NCBI GenBank assembly: GCA_020200195.1
Contig: JAIVJE010000510.1
Coordinates: forward strand, 1-6,903
Source: Acidobacteriota bacterium
GTDB taxonomy: Bacteria > Acidobacteriota > Vicinamibacteria > Vicinamibacterales > 2-12-FULL-66-21
Direction: 5' to 3'
DNA length: 6,903 nucleotides
Translations under genes and position numbers: made by a program
In this document: positions 1-4,755 of the stretch, one piece after another
How the letters are laid out: each line of letters starts with the position of its first letter
Position numbering within the stretch: position 1 is the first letter of the stretch
The notes under the pieces: model-generated
What the model was told of the DNA's origin: nothing
The model's input: the letters and a program-made list of their open reading frames with translations, nothing else
Databases searched by the model: none

Positions 1-8
1 TACTAGTA

Positions 9-54
9 GTGTCCGGCTTTAGCCGGACCACCAAGTCCGGCTGAAGCCGGATAC
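9..54. repeat. REP-like pair of palindromic hairpins
   Basis: Two similar hairpins stand 6 bases apart. The first is GTCCGGCT-TT-AGCCGGAC (11-28), a perfect 8-bp stem. The second is GTCCGGCT-GA-AGCCGGAT (35-52), with 7 of 8 pairs plus a wobble. The whole unit from GTGTCC to GGATAC also reads as a near-palindrome of itself, so it looks alike from either strand. This is the layout of REP/BIME elements. It lies about 30 bases past the receptor stop, so it could also end or protect that mRNA, but no T-run follows either stem. It is preceded by the palindrome TACTAGTA (1-8) at the window edge. That it is a dispersed genomic repeat is inference; only one copy is in this window. Confidence 0.65.
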
Positions 55-83
55 AACGGCAAGAACAATCTGGACAGGATTGC

Positions 84-2804
84 TCAGAACCGCGCGGTGT
101 AGCGCAACGATACGCCACGCCCGGGCGCATCCACGCCCCAGCTGATTCCGCGATAATTCTCGTCGGTCAGATTCTCGACGTCGACGACCACCTCGTGCGC
201 GCCGCGCCGGAATCCTGCGCGCGCGCCGAACGTTGCGTAGCCGGGAATCGATGAGTACAGCGACCCGGAGTTGACGCCCGGCCCGAGGACGCGATCCTGA
301 ATCTGCCCCAGCGTCTCCCCAGTGACCGTCAGCACATCGTCAGCCGATCCGGCAATCCCATCGGGACCGTTGCCGATCCAGCCCCGCGCGCGCGCGCCGT
401 TCAGAAAGAAGGCGCGGATACTGGCGCGTGAGCGGCCGGCGCCGGTGCGCCGGTCGCCGAGATCGAGCGAGGACAGGTGGGTCTGGCTCCAGGCCACGTG
501 GGCATACGGTTCGATCCACCATGCGGCGCCAGGCTTCCATCGGAGCGTTAGCCAGGCTTCAGGCGCGGGCGTGCCCCCTTCGATGTTCGGCGGAAGCCCG
601 GTCTCCTTGTCCTTCGCGCGCAGATACGTGAACGCCGTGTGCACGCTTATGGCCGCGCCGATGTTGATGTCAGCTGCGTGCTCGATACCCCAGAGGCGCG
701 CGTCGTCGAAGTTGGCGCGTACGAGCACGGGAACCGTCGTCGCGGCGACGAATACGGCGCCGTTTGCGTTCTGCGACACGATCGGTTGACCGCCGAGCAG
801 AACTCCGGTGGCACCCTGCGGCAGAATCAGAGCCTGCTTCTGAATGTTGTCGTGGATGTTGTTGATGAACACCGTGAGCTCGGACCGCCAGACCTTGCGC
901 CGATACCGCACGGATGCTTCGTACTGGAGACTGGTCTCCGGCCCTACCTGTTCGACCGGATCGCCAGTAGAGACTGCGGCCGCATCAGCGGTGGTCCCCA
1001 CGGTCCCGCTGAGCCCGGCGACGTCAGGCGCCGCCACCTCGTAGCCGGATCCGGTGAGGCCCAGCGTGCCGAGGTCGGTCATGTGCGGCGCGCGGAACCC
1101 GCGGCTGACCGACACGAGCAATCCCCAGCGTTCGCTCGGTGTGGCCACTGCCGACGCGCGGTACGTGACGCTCGAGACGTCGAGGGTATCGCTCGGCCAG
1201 AGCGGTTGCCCGTTGACGATCGGGCTGTCGGACACGTCCGCCTCGTAACTCGCGCCACCGTAGCGCACGGATCCCACGACCTTGAGGACGTCGGGCTTCA
1301 CCTCGAGGGTGCTTTGCGCATACACGCCTCCCTGTCTGAACGTAGCGCCACTTGGCACCCGCGGGCGGCGCGGCGACACGGTCCCCGTCACGGGGTTGAC
1401 GTTGAACGCGTCGGACGTCAGCTTTTCGAGATACAGGTCTCCGCCGATCACCAGCGACTGCCGCTGTGAGAGCTGGCGTGAGAACGCGGCCTGCGCGCCG
1501 TGCACCGTCGTCCGTTCGGGCTCATGGCCGATCGTGGCGGTGGGGTTGCCGTTGCCCCCCTGATTGACGCGTTCCTCCCGCTGGCTGTTCACAGAGTACG
1601 TGAGCGACACGTGCTCAAACGGTCCTGCCGACAGACGTTCGAGACGGATCGACGCAAGGTTCAACGACAGACCTTCTAGGTTGGCGATCAAGTTGCCATC
1701 GCCGCCAAGCAACTGGTCGTATCGCTTGCCGTCATCCTGATTCGAACGCATGTAGCCTGCGACGATGTGAGTGTCCGGCGAGGGCACCCAATTGGCGCGT
1801 ATCGAGGAACTCCACTGATGGAAGCCCGTATCGGGAAGCCGGTCGTCCATCAGAGTATCCGACGAGATCCCGAAAAAGCGGGTCACAGCCGCATGGGAAT
1901 CGACGCCTTCACCGGGACGTATCCGGCCGGTGCGACGCCCGCCGACGCTCGCGGTGGCCCCTACCTTCTGACCTGTGTAGCCAAGAAGCGCCGATCCGCC
2001 TCCATTGAGGTGGCCCGTACCCGCGCCGGCCGTCAGCCAACCCCGCCACCGCGGCCCGTCCGGGGATCCCAGCGCTGGCGGCTTGGTATAGAACTGGACG
2101 CTGCCCCCGAGCGCGTCGCTGCCGTACTGCGCGCTCGATGGTCCGCGGACGACTTCGATCGTCTCGAGGGATTCGGGATCGATCAGGTCGAGGAACGTAT
2201 TGACACCCCCGCGCTGCGCGCCGTTCGAATACCGTACGCCATCGACGAAGACGTTGACCTTGTTGCCCGTCAACCCGCGCACGAAGATGCCCGCCATCGT
2301 CGGGCTCGTCCGCTGGAGCTGGACGCCTGCTTCACCTTCGATCGCCTGCGCGACCACCGTCTTCACACGGTCGGCGATCTCATCGCCGTTGATGACGTTG
2401 ACCGGCTGCGCGGATCGGCGCAGGTCCTCGACCGTTTCGCGCGAGGCGCTGACCGTGACGTCTTCGCTGAGCCCGCCGACCTCGAGTGTGACGTCTACGG
2501 GTTGTGGAGGTTCGTTCGTGACCGTGATGGCGAGTCGCGTCTCACCGAATGACGGAGCGCGGACCAGCAGCAGGTAGATACCCGGTTGCGCCGCGCGCAC
2601 TGAAAACTTGCCTTGCGCGTCGGTGCGCGTCGCGGCGACCGTCGTGAGGTCGGGCGTCATCAACAGGACCTCGGCGCCTTTGATAGCGCCGCCCGACGCA
2701 TCGCGGACTGTCCCGGTGATCGCGACGGCGACCCAGGCCCGCGTGGCCGTGCCTGTCACCAGGACGAGCGTGACCACGAAGGCCGCCTGGAGCCGCGTGC
2801 ACAT
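84..2804 (-). CDS. TonB-dependent outer-membrane receptor with N-terminal carboxypeptidase-regulatory domain
   Basis: A 906-aa outer-membrane active-transport receptor that would draw energy from TonB-ExbB-ExbD. Residues 1-28 look like a Sec signal peptide (MCTR, then a hydrophobic run, with cleavage likely after AVA). Residues 29-110 form a carboxypeptidase-regulatory-like beta domain (ITGTVRDASGG, TDAQGKFSV). A TonB-box-like EDVTVSA sits near 114-120. The plug spans about 130-240 (VRGLTGNKVNVFVDGVRYSN, VVRGPSSAQYGSDALGGSV). The barrel runs from about 255 to the end, with GFRAPHMTDL (568-577), PETSLQYE (621-628), a late ENLTDENYRG and a terminal Phe, the usual BAM signal. FRAP and the C-terminal pattern recall haem/haemoglobin receptors, but the NPNL motif is not evident, so the substrate is open. 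The open frame extends upstream to 2996, but that part overlaps the zinc-ribbon gene in another frame. The ATG at 2804 directly precedes the signal peptide and was chosen. There is no clear Shine-Dalgarno. Confidence 0.95.
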   Translation of the reverse strand: MCTRLQAAFVVTLVLVTGTATRAWVAVAITGTVRDASGGAIKGAEVLLMTPDLTTVAATRTDAQGKFSVRAAQPGIYLLLVRAPSFGETRLAITVTNEPPQPVDVTLEVGGLSEDVTVSASRETVEDLRRSAQPVNVINGDEIADRVKTVVAQAIEGEAGVQLQRTSPTMAGIFVRGLTGNKVNVFVDGVRYSNGAQRGGVNTFLDLIDPESLETIEVVRGPSSAQYGSDALGGSVQFYTKPPALGSPDGPRWRGWLTAGAGTGHLNGGGSALLGYTGQKVGATASVGGRRTGRIRPGEGVDSHAAVTRFFGISSDTLMDDRLPDTGFHQWSSSIRANWVPSPDTHIVAGYMRSNQDDGKRYDQLLGGDGNLIANLEGLSLNLASIRLERLSAGPFEHVSLTYSVNSQREERVNQGGNGNPTATIGHEPERTTVHGAQAAFSRQLSQRQSLVIGGDLYLEKLTSDAFNVNPVTGTVSPRRPRVPSGATFRQGGVYAQSTLEVKPDVLKVVGSVRYGGASYEADVSDSPIVNGQPLWPSDTLDVSSVTYRASAVATPSERWGLLVSVSRGFRAPHMTDLGTLGLTGSGYEVAAPDVAGLSGTVGTTADAAAVSTGDPVEQVGPETSLQYEASVRYRRKVWRSELTVFINNIHDNIQKQALILPQGATGVLLGGQPIVSQNANGAVFVAATTVPVLVRANFDDARLWGIEHAADINIGAAISVHTAFTYLRAKDKETGLPPNIEGGTPAPEAWLTLRWKPGAAWWIEPYAHVAWSQTHLSSLDLGDRRTGAGRSRASIRAFFLNGARARGWIGNGPDGIAGSADDVLTVTGETLGQIQDRVLGPGVNSGSLYSSIPGYATFGARAGFRRGAHEVVVDVENLTDENYRGISWGVDAPGRGVSLRYTARF

Positions 2805-2810
2805 CGTCCG

Positions 2811-2819
2811 ACTGTACCA
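2811..2819 (-). promoter_or_regulatory. Possible extended -10 element for the TonB receptor
   Basis: On the minus strand TGGTACAGT reads as TGn plus a TACAGT hexamer, which matches TATAAT at four of six positions. Only six bases separate it from the receptor ATG at 2804, so transcription would start at or next to the start codon and give a leaderless message. That would fit the lack of a Shine-Dalgarno. No good -35 is seen at 17 bp. This is inference from a weak match. Confidence 0.3.
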
Positions 2820-2831
2820 ACGGCGGCCAGC

Positions 2832-2848
2832 TACTACCACACGTAGTA
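2832..2848. promoter_or_regulatory. Inverted repeat upstream of the TonB receptor, operator-like
   Basis: TACTAC-N5-GTAGTA is a perfect 6-bp inverted repeat in the 50-base gap between the zinc-ribbon stop and the receptor ATG. It would cover the -35 zone of the possible receptor promoter, a normal place for a repressor. The arms resemble the ACTAC/GTAGT half-sites of BlaI/MecI-type repressors, but the spacer here is 5 bases rather than the 3-4 I recall for those sites. The regulator is therefore not assigned. The stem is too short and lacks a T-run, so it does not look like a terminator. Confidence 0.4.
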
Positions 2849-2854
2849 AGTGAC

Positions 2855-3031
2855 TTAGGAGCCAACGACTTTGCCTGGGACCATGATCGTGTTCGCCGCA
2901 TGGCAGCGCGGACAGGTCCATCGACCTTTCTCTGTCGGGCCTTCCGGCATCCATCCTTCTATCAGGACATTCGCCTGCCCGTGACAATGGGCGCACTGGG
3001 TTCCGATCGGCTTCACATCTTTGATGTCCAT
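2855..3031 (-). CDS. Small zinc-ribbon protein, 58 aa, function unknown
   Basis: The frame begins MDIKDVKPIGTQCAHCHGQA and ends at TAA. It has two CxxC pairs, C13-AH-C16 and C40-PR-C43, separated by 23 residues, with the second in the context GRWTCPRCHAAN. Four cysteines so spaced are typical of a structural zinc ribbon. There is no signal peptide or membrane segment, so it is probably cytoplasmic. The ATG is fixed by an in-frame TAG four codons upstream with no other start between. No clear Shine-Dalgarno is present. It lies 50 bases before the receptor on the same strand and may share a message with it, though an inverted repeat and a possible promoter lie between them. I do not recognise a named family. 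The ordered cysteines and non-random composition make it more likely real than chance. Confidence 0.7.
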   Translation of the reverse strand: MDIKDVKPIGTQCAHCHGQANVLIEGWMPEGPTEKGRWTCPRCHAANTIMVPGKVVGS

Positions 3032-3040
3032 GGGCTCAGT

Positions 3041-3136
3041 CTACTCAAGTGACTCGACAATTCCTTCGACAGCCCAGACGCGATCGGCCACGCCCGCTGC
3101 CATTGTCGGCGTCACGCGCAACGTCATCCGTCGGCA
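3041..3136 (-). pseudogene. C-terminal remnant of a transposase
   Basis: The last 31 codons of a minus-strand frame read CRRM-TLRVTPTMAAGVADRVW, then AVEGIVESLE and TAG. From memory of the family, many DDE-type transposases end with a block like CRxHxTLRVTPAMAAGVxDxxW followed by an EEIV-type tail, and this matches closely. The match stops abruptly at the Cys: the codons upstream are arginine/proline-rich and look non-coding, and one residue of the CRxHxT segment seems to be missing. So the rest of the transposase is gone or decayed. The remnant ends 9 bases before the ATG of the zinc-ribbon gene, in the same frame. The exact IS family is not determined, and no terminal inverted repeats are recognised. 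Confidence 0.55.
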
Positions 3137-3336
3137 TGCGTGGCTCACGGGACGCGGATTAGACCGATCACCGCGGATCGCGACCTTGCAGCCTGTCACA
3201 GCCAGGCTGGCGGAGCGCCCCGGGCCTGCGGCGCGGCAAGGTCGCCCGCCCCGACCGTTGGTCCGAATCACGATTGGACGCGGTCTAGTTAATCCGTAAC
3301 ATCCGCGCGCATCCGCGTCCGGTGAGATCTGCGTAG
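3137..3336. other. Intergenic stretch without a recognisable gene
   Basis: This is 200 bases between the transposase remnant and the mltG stop. Open frames cross it on both strands, but their translations are rich in Arg/Pro/Gly with no motif, so none is called. It holds an 8-bp perfect inverted repeat, GGACGCGG (3276-3283) with CCGCGTCC (3313-3320), whose 29-base loop makes it a poor terminator. A further direct copy of GGACGCGG is at 3150-3157, and the 10-base unit CATCCGCGCG is nearly repeated at 3300-3319. No tRNA-like or rRNA-like structure is seen. It may be decayed mobile-element DNA, given the neighbour. Confidence 0.5.
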
Positions 3337-4233
3337 TCAGCGTCGGAACGGTTTGACTTGGTACTCGAAGACGTTGCGGTTGTGCTCTTCCAGCGTCGAC
3401 GCGAACGCATGCGAGCCATCGTTGCGGCTGACGAAATACAGATACGGCACGTCCGCCGGACGCGCGACGGCCTCGAGCGATGCGCGTCCTGGTGAAGCGA
3501 TGGGCCCCGGCGGCAGGCCGGCATAGCGGTAGGTGTTGTAGGGCGAGTGGAACTTCAAATCTTCGCGCGTCAGGTTCCCGGTGTAGCGCCCGGCGCGCTC
3601 GAGCGCGTAGATGACCGTTGGGTCGCACTGGAGCCCCATGCCGATCTTCAGCCGATTCGAGTACACGGCGGCGACCATCCCGCGTTCGTCGGCGCGGCCG
3701 GTCTCCTTCTCGACAATCGACGACAGCGTCACGAACTCGCGCACGCTGAGTCCACGTTCTGCCGCCTGTGCCCTGAGCTCTGGCGTGAGGGTCTTCTCGA
3801 AGGCCGCAACCATGCGGCCGATGAGTTGTTCCGCAGTCGCCCGGCGCGGAAGCGCATACGTCTCTGGAAACAGATAGCCTTCGAGATCCCGCGCCTCCGG
3901 GTCGATTTCGCGGACGAGGCTGGCGTCTCGCGTTGCGGCGACAAACTCTGCGGCCGCGCCGAAGCCCTTGGCTTCGAACAGCTCCGCCATCTGCCGGATC
4001 GTCAGGCCTTCGCGGAAGGTGATGGATCTGACGTAGACGTCACCGCGCGCGATTCTGTCCACGACTTCGGCCGGCGTCATCGGCCGATCGAACCGGTACT
4101 CCCCGGCCTGCAATCGTCGTCCGGCGCCGCGGAGCCAGACCGCCACGCGGAAGACGAAAGAATCTCGCACGACGCCGGCATCGGCCAGGCGACGGCCCAT
4201 CGCGGCGGGTCCGCTGCCCGCGGGGATCTCCAC
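3337..4233 (-). CDS. mltG: Endolytic murein transglycosylase MltG, lacking its N-terminal membrane anchor
   Basis: MltG cuts nascent peptidoglycan strands next to the inner membrane. From the GTG the protein has 298 aa, against about 340 in E. coli. Family blocks in order are EIPAGSG (2-8), LQAGEYRF (41-48), ITFREGLT (71-78), DLEGYLFPETY (116-126), the catalytic segment SSIVEKE (171-177, with E175 the likely acid), NRLKIGMGLQCDPTVIYAL (193-211), SPYNTYRYAGLPPGPIASPG (230-249), YLYFVSRNDGSHAF (265-278) and HNRNV. The C-terminus is normal. The N-terminus is not: the family starts with a transmembrane helix and a short linker before VEIPxG. Upstream in frame only LPGYSAAEQF resembles that linker. 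Further up the frame is the ruvX shadow, with no ATG, GTG or TTG before a TGA. The GTG at 4233 is thus the only standard start, and it leaves no anchor. It overlaps the extended ruvX frame by 157 bases. Confidence 0.88.
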   Translation of the reverse strand: MEIPAGSGPAAMGRRLADAGVVRDSFVFRVAVWLRGAGRRLQAGEYRFDRPMTPAEVVDRIARGDVYVRSITFREGLTIRQMAELFEAKGFGAAAEFVAATRDASLVREIDPEARDLEGYLFPETYALPRRATAEQLIGRMVAAFEKTLTPELRAQAAERGLSVREFVTLSSIVEKETGRADERGMVAAVYSNRLKIGMGLQCDPTVIYALERAGRYTGNLTREDLKFHSPYNTYRYAGLPPGPIASPGRASLEAVARPADVPYLYFVSRNDGSHAFASTLEEHNRNVFEYQVKPFRR

Positions 4234-4670
4234 GAACTGCTCGGCGGCGCTGTAGCCAGGTAGTCCTGCAGAACGACGGCCGCGGCGACCGCGTCGATCA
4301 GCGCTTTCCGCTTGCGCCAGTCTTTTTCGCGCACCGCAAGAAGACTCTCTGCTTCACGGCTGCTCAGCCGCTCGTCCTGTAACACGACCGGCGTCTCGAC
4401 CAGTTCTCGAAGCCGCGCCGCGAGAGTCTCCACCACGGCCGTCAACTGCGTCGGCTCACCGTTCAGACGCCGCGGCAACCCAATCACGACAACGTCGAGT
4501 CCGTCCGAGTCGTCATGGAGCGCGCGGATCTCCTGAGCGAGCTGTAGCGCGGCCTTTCCCGGATCTCCGGCGCGTGTAACGGTCTTCCACGGGCGCGCGA
4601 GCATTCCCCTCAGATCCGACAACGCCAGCCCGATTCGCCGAGTCCCGTAATCCACGCCGATTGCGCGCAT
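4077..4670 (-). CDS. ruvX: RuvX/YqgF-family Holliday-junction resolvase with an abnormal out-of-frame tail
   Basis: An RNase-H-fold protein of the YqgF family, linked to Holliday-junction resolution and pre-16S rRNA maturation. Motifs are VDYGTRRIGLALSD (6-19, with D7 a likely metal ligand), VVIGLPRRLNG (61-71), VVLQDERLSS (95-104, with E100) and KALIDAVAAAVVLQDYL (122-138, with D126). Those 138 residues match the full length of E. coli YqgF. The frame then continues about 57 more residues (ATAPPSSSWRSP onward), low-complexity and unlike the family, before TGA at 4077. This tail lies inside mltG in another frame, so the real domain ends near 4251. The start is ATG at 4670; another ATG adjoins it at 4673. 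No strong Shine-Dalgarno is seen. A ruvX-mltG order is common in bacteria and supports both calls. The tail suggests a small deletion or an assembly error at the junction. Confidence 0.85.
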   Translation of the reverse strand: MRAIGVDYGTRRIGLALSDLRGMLARPWKTVTRAGDPGKAALQLAQEIRALHDDSDGLDVVVIGLPRRLNGEPTQLTAVVETLAARLRELVETPVVLQDERLSSREAESLLAVREKDWRKRKALIDAVAAAVVLQDYLATAPPSSSWRSPRAADPPRWAVAWPMPASCEILSSSAWRSGSAAPDDDCRPGSTGSIGR

Positions 4671-4733
4671 CATAACCAGCGTACACCACGACCGGTGGAG
4701 CCCGACTTGGCGGCGCAAGCTGACGCGGGTGGT

Positions 4734-4742
4734 TGCTATAAT
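4734..4742 (+). promoter_or_regulatory. Extended -10 promoter for the phosphodiesterase gene
   Basis: TGCTATAAT is a perfect TGn extension plus a perfect TATAAT hexamer, in the 85-base divergent gap with ruvX. No convincing -35 is present at 16-18 bp, which extended -10 promoters can do without. The expected start point, about 7 bases downstream, is near 4749, only some 7 bases before the ATG at 4756. The message would be almost leaderless, which fits the absence of a Shine-Dalgarno. It also argues against the upstream GTG at 4729, which would lie before the transcript start. Confidence 0.6.
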
Positions 4743-4755
4743 TGCCGCACACTCG

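Noticed and set aside
66..82. CAATC/GATTG hairpin just past the receptor stop as an intrinsic terminator
   Set aside because: It has only 5 AT-containing pairs with a 7-base loop, and the following minus-strand sequence is only mildly T-rich.
639..1469. 276-aa plus-strand open frame inside the receptor gene
   Set aside because: It is antisense to a clear receptor barrel, its composition is typical of GC-rich shadow frames, and no motif is seen.
2805..2996. N-terminal extension of the TonB receptor frame up to 2996
   Set aside because: The extension has no signal sequence, would bury the real signal peptide internally, and overlaps the zinc-ribbon gene in another frame.
3021..3299. 92-aa plus-strand open frame in the intergenic stretch
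   Set aside because: It overlaps the start of the zinc-ribbon gene and the transposase remnant on the other strand. The translation looks random, with no ribosome-binding site.
4077..4340. Programmed frameshift making a RuvX-MltG fusion
   Set aside because: The only run of As (near 4324-4328) lies before the last conserved RuvX block, and a fusion would still leave MltG without an export signal. Deletion or assembly error is simpler.
4729..4755. GTG at 4729 as start of the phosphodiesterase
   Set aside because: It lies upstream of the TATAAT element and would add nine residues before the signal peptide. The ATG at 4756 fits better.
4674..4755. Promoter for ruvX on the minus strand in the divergent gap
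   Set aside because: No -10 with acceptable match and spacing was found. TATGAT overlaps the start codon itself and cannot serve it.
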